Made by a program: the position numbers and the translations under genes. DNA of 64,000 bases, taken from positions 6,104,501 to 6,168,500 of the forward strand of contig NZ_JAOTIK010000001.1 in NCBI RefSeq assembly GCF_030116705.1, written 5' to 3'. Below the pieces are notes generated by a model, which was given only the letters and a program-made list of their open reading frames with translations, ran no database searches and had not been told where the DNA came from. The number at the start of each line of letters is the position of its first letter. The first letter of the stretch is position 1. This document shows positions 43,720 to 53,013 of the stretch, piece after piece. The stretch is from Streptomyces sp. ML-6. Lineage in GTDB: Bacteria; Actinomycetota; Actinomycetes; Streptomycetales; Streptomycetaceae.

Positions 43720-44481
43720 ATGCCGAGCCCGGAACTCCAGCGGATCACCGCCTTCTTGACCGACTTCGCCCGCCGCCAGGCCGAGCGAGTCGTCGAACTC
43801 CCGGGCGGATTCGCCGTACTCGACGACACATTCGCCCGTTCCCGCGCGAACAACCAGATCTTCATCGGCGCGGCCGTGGATCCCGGGGCGCTGCCCGCCG
43901 TCGCGGAGGAGACGCTGGGACATCTGAACCACCGGATGATCTCCGTGCTCGACGACGGCATCGCGGCGGCGTGCGCGGAGCCGCTGATCCGGGCCGGATA
44001 CACACACTCCACCTATCTGCTCATGCTGCACGCCGGGCCGGTGCCGACCGGCGGGTCCGCGGAGGAGGTGGACCTCGACGCGCTGCGCGCTCCACTCGCC
44101 CGGCAGTGGCGGGAATTCCTCCCGGACGTGGACGACGAGGCAGTGCGCCACCTCGTCGACCGGCGCGAGGCCCGTCGGCGCGGGGCCGACATCGTGCGCT
44201 TCATCGGCGCCCGCACGGAGGAGGGCGAGGTCGCCTCATGGGCCGACCTCTATCTGGACCCGAGGACCGGTACGGCCCAGATAGAGGACCTGGTCACCTC
44301 GAAGGCCCACCTCGGGGGCGGTCACGCCGACGCCGTCCTGGCCACCGCTCTGCGCTCGGCCGCCGCCGAGGGTTGTGGCACCCGCTTCCTGTCGGCCGCC
44401 GAGGAGGACTGGCCGCGCCACTGGTACGAGCGCCGAGGCTTCTCCGCGATCGGCCGCACGCACTGCTTCGAACGCGACTGA
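43720..44481 (+). CDS. GNAT-family N-acetyltransferase
   Basis: This 253-residue protein has a C-terminal GNAT domain: VASWADLYLDPRTGTAQIEDLVTSKAHLGGGHADAVLATALRSAAAEGC, with GGGHAD as the acetyl-CoA loop, and HWYERRGFSAIGRTHCFER as the last strand. The N-terminal half is diverged and probably a second, degenerate GNAT fold. The substrate is unknown. TAGAGT (43708-43713) is 6 nt before the ATG with no ribosome site, so the message is probably leaderless. Confidence 0.85.
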   Translation: MPSPELQRITAFLTDFARRQAERVVELPGGFAVLDDTFARSRANNQIFIGAAVDPGALPAVAEETLGHLNHRMISVLDDGIAAACAEPLIRAGYTHSTYLLMLHAGPVPTGGSAEEVDLDALRAPLARQWREFLPDVDDEAVRHLVDRREARRRGADIVRFIGARTEEGEVASWADLYLDPRTGTAQIEDLVTSKAHLGGGHADAVLATALRSAAAEGCGTRFLSAAEEDWPRHWYERRGFSAIGRTHCFERD

Positions 44482-44530
44482 GTGCGGGACGCTCCGGGCG
44501 GGGGAGCGGCCGGACAGTGGTCCGCGGCAC

Positions 44531-44561
44531 GAAGGGGACCGCTCGGTGGCCGGTCCCCTTC
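44531..44561. terminator. Bidirectional terminator between the GNAT and TerD genes
   Basis: GAAGGGGACCG (44531-44541) and CGGTCCCCTTC (44551-44561) pair perfectly around 9 nt between the convergent genes. Confidence 0.85.
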
Positions 44562-44613
44562 GGCATACCGGTCGGCGCCTTGCCCGCCGACCTCCTCGGC
44601 GTGCCGTGACCCG

Positions 44614-45150
44614 TCACGCCCCGGGCGTACGGTTTCCCATTTCACCGGCGAACGAGTCGGGGTCCCCGTCGAAGCCGCGAACCATGCTGCGGAACTCCCA
44701 GGCACCGGAGGCGCCGCGGACGAACTCGGCGACGGTCGCCGCGGTGGCGGTGCCGACCGCGGAGAAGTCGTCCTCCGCCAGGTTCGTGTAGCCCTCCCGG
44801 ATCTGGACGCCGGTGTTCGGTATGTCGGCGAACGCCTTGCGGCCGTCGCGCTGCTGGATGGCGACCCCGACGACGACCCGGGCGTACGTGGATGCCAGCC
44901 GGCTCAGCTCCAGCGTCATCACCTCGTCGAAACCGAAGCCCTGACCGGTCCTGCTGTCGCGGTTGAGGTTGATGGTGCCGTCCGGCGAACGGCTGTCGAA
45001 GTGCACCAGATACGCGGGGGCGCCGTACGGCGCGTCCGCGAGGTACGTCGCCGCGATGATGTCGAGGTCATGGTCGGGAGTGCCAGAAGGACTGGGATCC
45101 CATTTGAGCCTGACTTCGACCTTCTCGATGTCCTTGTTGGGCGTGCTCAT
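44614..45150 (-). CDS. TerD-family stress protein
   Basis: This 178-residue TerD-domain protein has the calcium-binding family pattern: VEVRLKWDPSPSGTPDHDLDIIAATYLAD, VHFDSRSPDGTINLNRDSRTG with the acidic loop, and VVVGVAIQQRDGRKAFADIPNTGVQI. TerD proteins are linked to tellurite, phage and oxidative stress and, in Streptomyces, to development and calcium-dependent signalling. Only one ter gene is present here, so it is a stand-alone paralogue. The ATG start at 45150 is preceded by AGGGAGGC. Confidence 0.9.
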   Translation of the reverse strand: MSTPNKDIEKVEVRLKWDPSPSGTPDHDLDIIAATYLADAPYGAPAYLVHFDSRSPDGTINLNRDSRTGQGFGFDEVMTLELSRLASTYARVVVGVAIQQRDGRKAFADIPNTGVQIREGYTNLAEDDFSAVGTATAATVAEFVRGASGAWEFRSMVRGFDGDPDSFAGEMGNRTPGA

Positions 45151-45319
45151 CGGACTTGCCTCCCTGGCTTGCCGCCGGGCCCTCGGGCCGTTCGTTCCAC
45201 CCGATCATGTCCGTAACGGACCGCGGATCCAACCGACTTGGCCCTCGATGGCGGAATCGGGCCACTGCGGCCCCGCCGGAGGGTGACCCGCGCCACGCCC
45301 GGCGCCGTACGATGGCGCG

Positions 45320-45925
45320 GTGCTGGTCAAGTGGATTCGTTGCACCGTGGTGGACCGTCGAGGCTTTGAACGGGGGCAGCGGAAGTGGGCGGAGCTGCTG
45401 GGCGAGCCCGGATTCAGGGGGCAGGGCGGCGGGTGGAGCCGGGAACGCCCGGACGTGGCGCATGTCTTCGCCTTCTGGGAGAACCGTGTCTTCTACGACT
45501 CGTTCATGGCGCGGATACACGACGATCTGGCAGCCGCGCAGTCCGGTACGTACAGTGGCATTCAGGTCAAACTGTTCGAGTACCGCTTCGATGTGAAGAC
45601 CGGTTTTGAGCCGCGCTTCACCGACGCGGACGTCATCAGGGTGGCGCACAGCAAGGTGCGCGAAGACCGGGTGGAGCACTTCGCGCTGATGCAGGAACGG
45701 GTGTGGAACCCGGCGATGGCCGGATCGCCCGGCATGCTGCGAGGAGTGTTCGGCGAGGCGCCGGGGCACGAGTTCCTGGTGCTGTCCATGTGGCAGTCGA
45801 GCGCCGAGCGGGGCAAGTACCGGGCGGGGAGCATCGAGCGACTGTCGCAACGGGCGCAGACCGAGGACGACGTGACGGCGCTGGCGGGAGACGTCGTGCA
45901 ACTGGAACCCTCCTGGACGGTGTGA
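45320..45925 (+). CDS. DUF4937 (YdbC-like) protein
   Basis: This 201-residue cytoplasmic protein opens MLVKWIRCTVVDRRGFERGQRKWAELLGEPGFRGQGGGWSR. It follows the pattern of B. subtilis YdbC-type DUF4937 proteins, which look like two dimeric alpha-beta-barrel (monooxygenase-like) halves; the second half includes HEFLVLSMWQSSAERGKYRAGSI. No catalytic residue is known. TACGAT (45308-45313) lies 6 nt before GTG 45320, suggesting a leaderless transcript. It is divergent from terD across 169 bp. Confidence 0.75.
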   Translation: MLVKWIRCTVVDRRGFERGQRKWAELLGEPGFRGQGGGWSRERPDVAHVFAFWENRVFYDSFMARIHDDLAAAQSGTYSGIQVKLFEYRFDVKTGFEPRFTDADVIRVAHSKVREDRVEHFALMQERVWNPAMAGSPGMLRGVFGEAPGHEFLVLSMWQSSAERGKYRAGSIERLSQRAQTEDDVTALAGDVVQLEPSWTV

Positions 45926-45930
45926 CGGCT

Positions 45931-45955
45931 CGGCGCGGCGGATCCGGCCGCGCCG
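45931..45955. terminator. Bidirectional terminator between the DUF4937 and TetR genes
   Basis: CGGCGCGGC (45931-45939) pairs perfectly with GCCGCGCCG (45947-45955) around a 7-nt loop. Confidence 0.75.
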
Positions 45956-45999
45956 GTGGTGGGGACGGACGGCCGGCCGCGGATGCTGCGAGCCGCCGA

Positions 46000-46686
46000 T
46001 CAGGCGGGCCCGGCCGGGGCGTCGGTGCCTTCCGGGGCGGTCGCGGTGTCGAAGACCCCGGCTCGGGCGGCCGTCAGCGCAGCGGCGGCGCACTGGTCGG
46101 CCAACTCCCCGTCGACGGGCTCGCGGGTGATGAACAGTCTGAGGAACAGCGGTGACACGACGGCTCTGACGAGCGCCCCCGCATCTGTTCTCCGGTCCAG
46201 CTCGTGTCGGGCCACGGCGCGCGCGACGATGGCCTCGCAGCGTGCGAACCGCTCCGCATAGAAGGCGTTCAGCGCCTCCGCGGCGCGTCTGGACTGGAAC
46301 GCCGCGGCGATGAAGGCGGTCGGCGCGGCCGCCGTGGCGGGGGTGGTGAAGGACTCGGCCGTCGTGTGCGCCAGCGCGCGCAGGTCCCCCTCCAGACTTC
46401 CGGTGTCGGGCGGCGCCCAACTGTCCTCTCCGGCCAGGTCGAGGGCGTCCGCGACCAGCCCCTCGATGTTCCCCCAGCGCCGGTAGAGGGTCGTCTTGTG
46501 GATGCCGGCGTGCTCCGCGACGTATTCGACGGTGAGGCCCGGGTAGCCGTGTTCCACCAGCCCGGTGAGCACGGCGTCCCGGACCGCCGCCCGGGTCCGG
46601 GCGGTGCGACCGCCGGGACGGCGGGTGCCGGGCGCGAGCGGGGCCGTCGGTGTCCCGGCTGGCGAGGTGTTTTCTTGCTCATTCAA
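46000..46686 (-). CDS. TetR-family regulator next to an ABC-F gene
   Basis: This 228-residue TetR protein has the DNA-binding helices RAAVRDAVLTGLVEHGYPGLTVEYVAEHAGIHKTTLYRRWGNIEGLVADAL and a C-terminal TetR_C domain (FIAAAFQSRRAAEALNAFYAERFARCEAIVARAVARHEL). It is divergent from the ABC-F gene, with a 13-bp perfect palindrome in the spacer as likely operator. The arrangement suggests ligand-induced expression of ribosome protection. The ligand is unknown. Confidence 0.92.
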   Translation of the reverse strand: MNEQENTSPAGTPTAPLAPGTRRPGGRTARTRAAVRDAVLTGLVEHGYPGLTVEYVAEHAGIHKTTLYRRWGNIEGLVADALDLAGEDSWAPPDTGSLEGDLRALAHTTAESFTTPATAAAPTAFIAAAFQSRRAAEALNAFYAERFARCEAIVARAVARHELDRRTDAGALVRAVVSPLFLRLFITREPVDGELADQCAAAALTAARAGVFDTATAPEGTDAPAGPA

Positions 46687-46715
46687 TTGCCACTCCAGTT
46701 GCGTTAGTGGATTTC

Positions 46716-46728
46716 AGTGTGCCACACT
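46716..46728. promoter_or_regulatory. Palindromic operator candidate in the TetR/ABC-F spacer
   Basis: AGTGTG-C-CACACT is a perfect 6-1-6 palindrome 30 bp upstream of the TetR start. Flanking CCACT (46690) and AGTGG (46706) form a second, looser inverted repeat. Both suit a TetR dimer. Confidence 0.55.
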
Positions 46729-46859
46729 CGCCTTAATGCGACAACGGTGGCATTTGATTGAGCTCGCCGGGTCCGTTCGTCGGCGGCCCGGCCGCCGGCC
46801 GCTGTCGCCCCTGTCCCCAGATCGACCTGTTTCCCGAACGACTCAGTCCGGAGGCGCTC

Positions 46860-48470
46860 TTGCCCACGCAGATCTCATTGCGCGATGTGTCCGTGTCCCG
46901 AGGTGAAAGGCTGTTGCTCGACGATGTCTCACTGACCGTGCGCCCCGGTGAACGGATCGGCATCGTGGGGGAGAACGGCGCGGGGAAGACGACCCTGCTC
47001 CGCCTGCTCGCGGGCCTCGAACGCCCCGATTCCGGAAGCGCGTTCACGGCCGCGGACGGCGGTACGGGCCTGCTGGCCCAGACCCCGCGACTGCCGCCCG
47101 ACAGCACGGTCCAGGACGTGATCGACGACGCGCTCGCCGAACTGCGCACGATGGAACAGCGGTTGCGCGAAGCCGAGGCGAAGCTCGGTACGGCCGACCG
47201 GGCCGCGCTCGCCTCCTACGGTGACCTGCTCACCGAGTTCGAGGCACGCGGCGGATACGAGGCGGACGCGCGGGTCGACAAGGCGATGCACGGTCTCGGT
47301 CTCGCCCACATAGGACCGGACAGGGGACTGGGCAGCCTTTCCGGCGGCGAGCAGGCACGGCTCGGCATCGCCTGCCTGATCGCGGCGAGCCCCGAGGTGA
47401 TGCTGCTCGACGAACCCACCAACCACTTGGACGGGGCGGCTCTCGACTGGCTGGAGAGCGCCCTGCTGACACACACCGGCACGGTGGTCGCGGTCTCCCA
47501 CGACCGGGTCTTCCTGGAACGGGTGGCCACGGCGGTGCTGGAGGTCGACGCCGACCGGCGCACGGTCGTGCGCTACGGGGGCGGCTACTCGGGATTCCGG
47601 ACCGAGCAGGACGCCGCACGACGACGCTGGGAACAGTCCTACGCCCAGTGGTGCGAGGAAACCGCGCGGCTGGAGGAGTACACGACGACCACTGCCCACG
47701 GCGTCGCGGCCGGCCACGCCATCAAGGACAACAACAAGATGGCCTACGACCGGGCCGGGGGCCGGGTCCAGGCCTCGGTGTCCGGCCGGATCCGCAATGC
47801 CGAGAAGCGCCTGGAGCGGCTGAGGGAGCAGCCGGTCCCCCGGCCGCCCGACCCACTGCGCTTCGCCGCCCTGCCCGCCGCCGGTACGACCGGGGGCGAG
47901 CTCGTCTCGCTGACCGGCATACGCGTCGGCGACCGGCTCGCGATCGACCGGCTCTCCGTGGCGGCGACCGACAGGATCCTGATCCACGGGGGCAACGGCG
48001 CGGGGAAGTCCACCCTGCTCCGCGTCATGGCGGGCGTGCTCGAACCGGACGCGGGGCGCGTGGTCCGGCGGGGTCGGATCGGCTACCTCGCCCAGGAGGT
48101 GCCGGTGAACCGCCCGACGGAGCGCGTACTCGCGACATTCGGCCGAGGGCTGCCCCTCACCGAGGACGAGCAGGTGGAACTGCTGCTCTCATACGGACTG
48201 TTCCGCCCCCGGGACCTTCGGGTGCCGGCCGGATCGCTCTCCGCCGGGCAGCGCAGACGGCTCGCTCTCGCCCGCCTGCTGGCCCGGCCCGCGGACCTGC
48301 TGCTGCTCGACGAGCCCGCGAACCATCTGGCACTCGGTCTCGTGCAGGAGCTGGAAGAGGCACTGGCCCACTGGCGGGGCGCGCTGGTCGTCGTCTCCCA
48401 CGACCGGCTGCTGCGCCACCGCTTCACCGGTGAGATCCGTCGGATGGGGTCCGGACAACTGCTCGAATGA
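46860..48470 (+). CDS. ABC-F protein (antibiotic-resistance or translation-factor type)
   Basis: This 536-residue soluble protein has two ATPase cassettes and no membrane domain. Domain 1: Walker A GENGAGKTT, signature LSGGEQARLGIA, Walker B VMLLDEPTNHLD. Domain 2: GGNGAGKST, LSAGQRRRLALARLL, LLLLDEPANHLA. The linker between them (YTTTTAHGVAAGHAIKDNNKMAYDRAGGRVQASVSGRIRNAEKRL) is the region that enters the ribosome in protection factors. I chose TTG 46860 because GAGG lies 5 nt upstream and homology begins at PTQISLRDVSVSRGE. The divergent TetR gene suggests inducible resistance, perhaps to macrolides, lincosamides or similar. A self-resistance role is not supported by any nearby antibiotic cluster. 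Confidence 0.9.
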   Translation: MPTQISLRDVSVSRGERLLLDDVSLTVRPGERIGIVGENGAGKTTLLRLLAGLERPDSGSAFTAADGGTGLLAQTPRLPPDSTVQDVIDDALAELRTMEQRLREAEAKLGTADRAALASYGDLLTEFEARGGYEADARVDKAMHGLGLAHIGPDRGLGSLSGGEQARLGIACLIAASPEVMLLDEPTNHLDGAALDWLESALLTHTGTVVAVSHDRVFLERVATAVLEVDADRRTVVRYGGGYSGFRTEQDAARRRWEQSYAQWCEETARLEEYTTTTAHGVAAGHAIKDNNKMAYDRAGGRVQASVSGRIRNAEKRLERLREQPVPRPPDPLRFAALPAAGTTGGELVSLTGIRVGDRLAIDRLSVAATDRILIHGGNGAGKSTLLRVMAGVLEPDAGRVVRRGRIGYLAQEVPVNRPTERVLATFGRGLPLTEDEQVELLLSYGLFRPRDLRVPAGSLSAGQRRRLALARLLARPADLLLLDEPANHLALGLVQELEEALAHWRGALVVVSHDRLLRHRFTGEIRRMGSGQLLE

Positions 48471-48495
48471 GCCGTGCTCGATCTAGGGTCGGTAC

Positions 48496-49155
48496 ATGGC
48501 ACGACCGCAACGCATCGTCCTCGTCCGGCACGGGGAGTCCGAGGGCAACGCAGACGACACGGTGTACGAGCGCGTGCCGGACCACGCGCTGAGGCTCACC
48601 GCGACAGGGCTGAGGCAGGCCAGGGAGACGGGGCTGCGGCTGCGAGAGATGTTCGGGCGGGAGCGCGTCAGCGTGTACATCTCGCCCTACCGCCGCACCC
48701 ACGACACCTTCCGGTCCTTCGGCCTCGATCTCGAACGGGTCCGGGTCCGGGAGGAACCACGACTGCGGGAACAGGACTGGGGGAACTGGCAGGACCGGGA
48801 CGACGTGCGCCTGCAGAAGGCGTACCGCGACGCGTACGGCCACTTCTTCTACCGCTTCGCGCAGGGGGAGTCCGGAGCCGATGTGTACGACCGGGTCGGG
48901 GCTTTCCTGGAGAGCCTGTACAGGAGCTTCGAAGCCCCCGACCACCCGGAGAACGTCCTGCTCGTCACGCATGGGCTGACCATGCGTTTGTTCTGCATGC
49001 GCTGGTTCCATTGGTCGGTGGCCGAGTTCGAGTCACTGTCCAATCCGGGCAACGGGGAGACCAGGACGCTGATACTCGGCGAGGACGGGCGGTACACCCT
49101 CGACCGGCCCTTCGAACGCTGGAGAACCCCTGAGCCCTACGGCATCACCGGATAG
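48496..49155 (+). CDS. Histidine phosphatase (phosphoglycerate-mutase superfamily)
   Basis: This 219-residue enzyme has the catalytic LVRHGESEGN (phospho-His) near residue 8, SPYRRTHDT, the acidic EQDWGNWQ and the second His in LLVTHGLTMRL, so it is likely an active phosphatase. The substrate cannot be told. TAGGGT (48484-48489) lies 6 nt before ATG 48496, which fits a leaderless transcript starting 25 bp after the ABC-F gene. The ADP-ribosylglycohydrolase gene begins 13 bp downstream, but with its own TAGAGT element. Confidence 0.92.
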   Translation: MARPQRIVLVRHGESEGNADDTVYERVPDHALRLTATGLRQARETGLRLREMFGRERVSVYISPYRRTHDTFRSFGLDLERVRVREEPRLREQDWGNWQDRDDVRLQKAYRDAYGHFFYRFAQGESGADVYDRVGAFLESLYRSFEAPDHPENVLLVTHGLTMRLFCMRWFHWSVAEFESLSNPGNGETRTLILGEDGRYTLDRPFERWRTPEPYGITG

Positions 49156-49167
49156 AGTGGATGGGCG

Positions 49168-50088
49168 ATGACAACCGCTGACTCTGCTTCCGACCAACGT
49201 TTCGCACGAGCCCTCGCCAGCCTGCACGGACTGTCCGTGGGAGACGCACTGGGCTCCCAGTTCTTTGTCCCCGTCAACTATCCGCTGCTGAAGCGGCGCG
49301 AACTCCCGTCCGGTCCCTGGCAATGGACGGACGACACCGAGATGGCCGTCTCGGTGCTGGCCGTGCTGGGGGAGCACCAGCGGATCGACCAGGACGCACT
49401 GGCCCGGTCCTTTGCCGAGCACCATGACTTCGACCGGGGATACGGCCCCGCCGTGAACCGCATGCTCAGGCTGGTCCGTGAAGGCGGCGACTGGCGGGAG
49501 CTGGCCTCCGCGCTGTTCCAGGGCCAGGGCTCCTGGGGCAACGGCTCGGCCATGCGCATCGCGCCGCTCGGCGCCTGGTACGCGGACGACCCGGAGCAGG
49601 CCACCCACCAGGCCGAGATCTCCTCCTACACCACGCACCAGCACCGCGAGGCGGTCGTGGGCGCCATGGCGGTCGCGGCCGCGGCCTCCCTGGCGGCGGC
49701 GGACACCGGCCCACCCACCCCGACAGACCTGCTCGACGGCGTGATCGCCCTCGTACCGCGCAGCGCGGTGGGTGCCGGACTGCGCCGGGCCCGCGACATG
49801 CTCGACTACGACGATGCCGGCACCGTCGCGGCGGTCCTCGGCAACGGCCGGCGCACCAGCGCGCACGACACCGTCCCGTTCGCCCTCTGGTCGGCGGCAC
49901 GGGGCCTCGGCGACTTCGAGCAGGCTTTCTGGGCGACGGCCCAGGCGGGCGGAGACGTCGACACCACCTGCGCGATCGTCGGCGGGATCGTCGCGGCGGG
50001 CAGGAACGGCGCGCCACCCGCCGACTGGTCGGCCCAGACGGAGGAACTGCCGGACTGGCTCCCGCGCCGGAACGGCGACACCGCCTGA
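49168..50088 (+). CDS. ADP-ribosylglycohydrolase family protein
   Basis: This 306-residue ARH/DraG-type hydrolase would remove ADP-ribose from proteins or small molecules. The metal motifs are present: GDALGSQF near the start, WTDDTEMAVSV for the first Asp pair, GNGSAMRIAPLGAW, and AGGDVDTTCAIVGGIVAA for the last Asp set. The length is standard. TAGAGT (49153-49158) precedes ATG 49168 by 9 nt. It lies directly after the histidine phosphatase gene, and a joint role in nucleotide turnover is speculative. Confidence 0.93.
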   Translation: MTTADSASDQRFARALASLHGLSVGDALGSQFFVPVNYPLLKRRELPSGPWQWTDDTEMAVSVLAVLGEHQRIDQDALARSFAEHHDFDRGYGPAVNRMLRLVREGGDWRELASALFQGQGSWGNGSAMRIAPLGAWYADDPEQATHQAEISSYTTHQHREAVVGAMAVAAAASLAAADTGPPTPTDLLDGVIALVPRSAVGAGLRRARDMLDYDDAGTVAAVLGNGRRTSAHDTVPFALWSAARGLGDFEQAFWATAQAGGDVDTTCAIVGGIVAAGRNGAPPADWSAQTEELPDWLPRRNGDTA

Positions 50089-50144
50089 ACCGCCGACGCG
50101 TGAGGCGCCGCCCGGTGCCGTCCGTCTGTCACGGTACTGCCACA

Positions 50145-50182
50145 GCCCCTCCCTCTCTGCCGGAAGCGGCAAGGGGAGGGGC
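50145..50182 (+). terminator. Terminator after the ADP-ribosylglycohydrolase gene
   Basis: GCCCCTCCC (50145-50153) pairs with GGGAGGGGC (50174-50182), with an inner TGCCG/CGGCA stem, and is followed by TACTCTTT. Confidence 0.75.
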
Positions 50183-50305
50183 TACTCTTTCGGCCACGCC
50201 GCCGTCGATGATCATTTGACGCGCGTGCGCCGAATCGAGACGCCGGGGTGCCCCAGCAGCTGCCCTGCGGGTGGTGCGTGCGGGCCCCGGCAGGGGAGGG
50301 GTCCC

Positions 50306-52039
50306 ATGTCCGATCACACGCCAGGAACCACCGGGCCGGAAGAAGCCCCCGAGCCGTCCGGACCAACAGAACGGGTCGGAACGTCCGCGCAGGCCGCATC
50401 GGCGAAGGCGCCGCCGGAGCCCGGGGACGGCATCCCCGAGCCACCGAGGACACCGAAGTACGCACAACAGCAGGGCAGACGGCAACCGCCGCCCAGCCAT
50501 TGGCAGCCACGGAGACCCCAGGAGCCCGTGCTGACGCGACTGCGCCCGGCCGCGCCGGCCCCCATCCGCGGCGCGACGCTCTGCTGCGTCCTTGTCACGG
50601 CGCTGCTGAGCGCCCTGCTGCTGGGGGACGGCCTCGGGCCGAATCTGCTGATCGTCGCCGTTCCCGCCTCGCTCGGGGCCTTCTACGCCGCGCGGGCGGC
50701 CGGCCGCCGCCTCCGCCCGTGGACCGCCTGCTGGGCGGTCGGCGGCCTGGCACTCCTCGCGCTGCCCGCCCTCAGGGATGCCGGATGGCCGGTTTTCCTC
50801 GCCGTCATTTCGGCCATCGCACTCGGCTCGCTCGCCCTGCACGGAAGCCGCAGCTGGCTCGGGGTGTTCCTCGGCTCACTGGGTCTGTTCAGCTCCATCG
50901 CCGACGGGCTGGCCTGGGGCGGACGGGGCGTGCACGCCCGGGTTGCGGATTCCCGGGGCCGCCTGGGCGTCATCCTGCGCAGCGGCGGCGTGGCGATCGT
51001 TCTGCTCGTCGTGTTCGGGGCGCTGTTCGCCAGCGCCGATGCGGCCTTCGCCGACGTGCTCGGCGATCTGATGCCCGATGCGTCGATGAAGGACAGCCCC
51101 TGGCGGGTCCTCCTCTTCGTCACCGGCCTGATCGGTGCACTCGCCGCCGCATACGCCGCGGCTGCCCCGGTGCGCTGGGACGGCATCACCATCCGCCCGG
51201 GCAAAGCACGCGGGCGAGTGGAATGGGCCCTGCCCCTCATCGTGCTGAACCTGCTGTTCGCCGGCTTCATCGCCATCCAGCTCACCGTCCTGCTCGGCGG
51301 ATACGACAAGGTGATGGCCGAGACGAGCCTCAGCCACGCCCAGTACGCCCGCCAGGGTTTCTGGCAGCTCCTCTGGGCGACACTGCTCACCCTGCTGGTC
51401 ATCGCACTCGCCCTGCGCTGGGCACCGCGCGGACGGGAAGGCGACCGCACGCTCGTCCGGAGCGTGCTCGGCGTGCTGTGCCTGCTCACCCTCACCGTGG
51501 TGGCCTCCGCGCTGAGGAGGATGGATCTCTACGTCGACGAGTACGGGCTGACACGGCTGCGAATATCCGTGGCCGCCGTCGAACTCTGGCTCGGCGTGGT
51601 GATCGTCCTGATCCTGGTCGCGGGAGTGTTCGGCGCCCGCCTGTTGCCGCGAGCCGTCGCGGTCAGCGCCGCCGTCGCCGTCCTCACGTTCGGACTCGTC
51701 TCGCCGGACGGACTGATCGCGGAGCAGAATGTCCAGCGCTACCGCGATGACCGTTCCATCGACATCTCCTACCTCAGGGGCCTGTCGGCCGACGCCGTGC
51801 CGGCCCTGAACACACTGCCCGAACCGCTGCGTTCCTGCGCCCTCATGGACATCGAGCAGTCGCTGCGCTCCGACGACGCGTCCTGGTACGCCACCGACCT
51901 GGGCGAGGCACGGGCCCGGGACATCCTGCGGAAGAAGCCGATCTCCAGCGATCCGGTGCAGTCCTGCATGGCTTCACGCACGGGCGGCAACGACGGTGAA
52001 ACGGGCGTCGACCAGTACGATCCCTACGACCCGTACTGA
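50306..52039 (+). CDS. DUF4173-type multi-pass membrane protein
   Basis: This 577-residue protein has a Pro/Gln-rich N-terminal 90 residues, then about ten to eleven hydrophobic spans. The central and C-terminal parts follow the DUF4173 pattern: [70 protein letters not shown] and [19 protein letters not shown]. It ends with a soluble domain ([26 protein letters not shown] ... [27 protein letters not shown]). No function is established. GGGGAGGGG lies 5 nt before ATG 50306. Stop and rnhB start are 203 bp apart; that gap shows no gene. Confidence 0.85.
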   Translation: MSDHTPGTTGPEEAPEPSGPTERVGTSAQAASAKAPPEPGDGIPEPPRTPKYAQQQGRRQPPPSHWQPRRPQEPVLTRLRPAAPAPIRGATLCCVLVTALLSALLLGDGLGPNLLIVAVPASLGAFYAARAAGRRLRPWTACWAVGGLALLALPALRDAGWPVFLAVISAIALGSLALHGSRSWLGVFLGSLGLFSSIADGLAWGGRGVHARVADSRGRLGVILRSGGVAIVLLVVFGALFASADAAFADVLGDLMPDASMKDSPWRVLLFVTGLIGALAAAYAAAAPVRWDGITIRPGKARGRVEWALPLIVLNLLFAGFIAIQLTVLLGGYDKVMAETSLSHAQYARQGFWQLLWATLLTLLVIALALRWAPRGREGDRTLVRSVLGVLCLLTLTVVASALRRMDLYVDEYGLTRLRISVAAVELWLGVVIVLILVAGVFGARLLPRAVAVSAAVAVLTFGLVSPDGLIAEQNVQRYRDDRSIDISYLRGLSADAVPALNTLPEPLRSCALMDIEQSLRSDDASWYATDLGEARARDILRKKPISSDPVQSCMASRTGGNDGETGVDQYDPYDPY

Positions 52040-52242
52040 CCGGCCCGGCCCACGCGTTCGGACCGTACCGGCCGAATATCCCGAGGTGGCGGCACCGCAC
52101 CGTACGGGTACGGCCCGGACGCGCAGGCCGGGCTCCCGCGGACGTGCCGTCACTCGCTCCTCGATCCGCCGAGAGGTTCCGGCGAACGACGGGAACCCCG
52201 GGGTTTTGTCGGCGTCGCCATCGGCGTACGCTGACAGGCGCC

Positions 52243-52953
52243 ATGCCGTACGAACCACCCACGCACACCGTCGAGCGCTCGTTGCGCGCCACCACCGGTG
52301 CCAAGATCGTCGCCGGTGTCGATGAGGTCGGACGCGGAGCGTGGGCGGGACCGGTCACTGTCTGCGCGGCCGTCACCGGCCTCCGCAGACCTCCCGCCGG
52401 GCTCACCGACTCCAAGTTGATCAGCCCCAGGCGCCGCGCGGAGCTGGCGCCGTTGCTGGAGCGCTGGGTCACCGCCTTCGGTCTCGGCGACGCCTCTCCC
52501 CAGGAGATCGACGAGCTCGGGATGACCGCCGCGCTGCGTCTGGCCGCTGTACGTGCCCTCGATGCCCTGCCGGTCCGGCCGGACGCGGTGATCCTCGACG
52601 GCAAGCACGACTACCTGGGAGCGCCCTGGCAGGTCCGCACCGTGATCAAGGGCGACCAGTCCTGCATCGCGGTCGCGGCTGCTTCGGTGATCGCGAAGGT
52701 CCGCCGGGACACGATGATGGCCGAACTGGGCGCGGAATCCGGCGAGTACGCCGACTTCGCCTTCGACGCCAACGCCGGTTACCCGTCGCCCGTACACAGG
52801 GCCGCGCTGGAGGAGCGGGGGCCCACGCCCCACCACCGCCTCTCGTGGTCCTACCTCGACGCGTTGCCCAGGTGGCAGCACCTCAAGAAAGTCCGTATCT
52901 CCGCCGAGGCGGCTGCACTGGAAAGCGGGGGCCAGCTCGGCTTCGACTTCTGA
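52243..52953 (+). CDS. rnhB: Ribonuclease HII
   Basis: This 236-residue enzyme cuts RNA-DNA hybrids and single ribonucleotides in DNA. Motif [15 protein letters not shown] holds the first acidic residues; ILDGKHDYL gives the third Asp and [21 protein letters not shown] carries the fourth. [17 protein letters not shown] is near the C-terminus. TACGCT (52227-52232) is 10 nt before ATG 52243. It stands alone on the plus strand, upstream of a helicase-like gene set. Confidence 0.96.
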   Translation: MPYEPPTHTVERSLRATTGAKIVAGVDEVGRGAWAGPVTVCAAVTGLRRPPAGLTDSKLISPRRRAELAPLLERWVTAFGLGDASPQEIDELGMTAALRLAAVRALDALPVRPDAVILDGKHDYLGAPWQVRTVIKGDQSCIAVAAASVIAKVRRDTMMAELGAESGEYADFAFDANAGYPSPVHRAALEERGPTPHHRLSWSYLDALPRWQHLKKVRISAEAAALESGGQLGFDF

Positions 52954-53013
52954 TCGCGCACCTGTACCCACCCGCCGTCGCCCCGAGCAACGGCGTTTGA
53001 TAGACAACCACTC

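Noticed and set aside
46737..46906. Upstream open frame MRQRWHLIEL... overlapping the ABC-F start, as attenuator peptide
   Set aside because: No ribosome site, too long, and overlaps deep into the ABC-F gene; resistance leader peptides are short.
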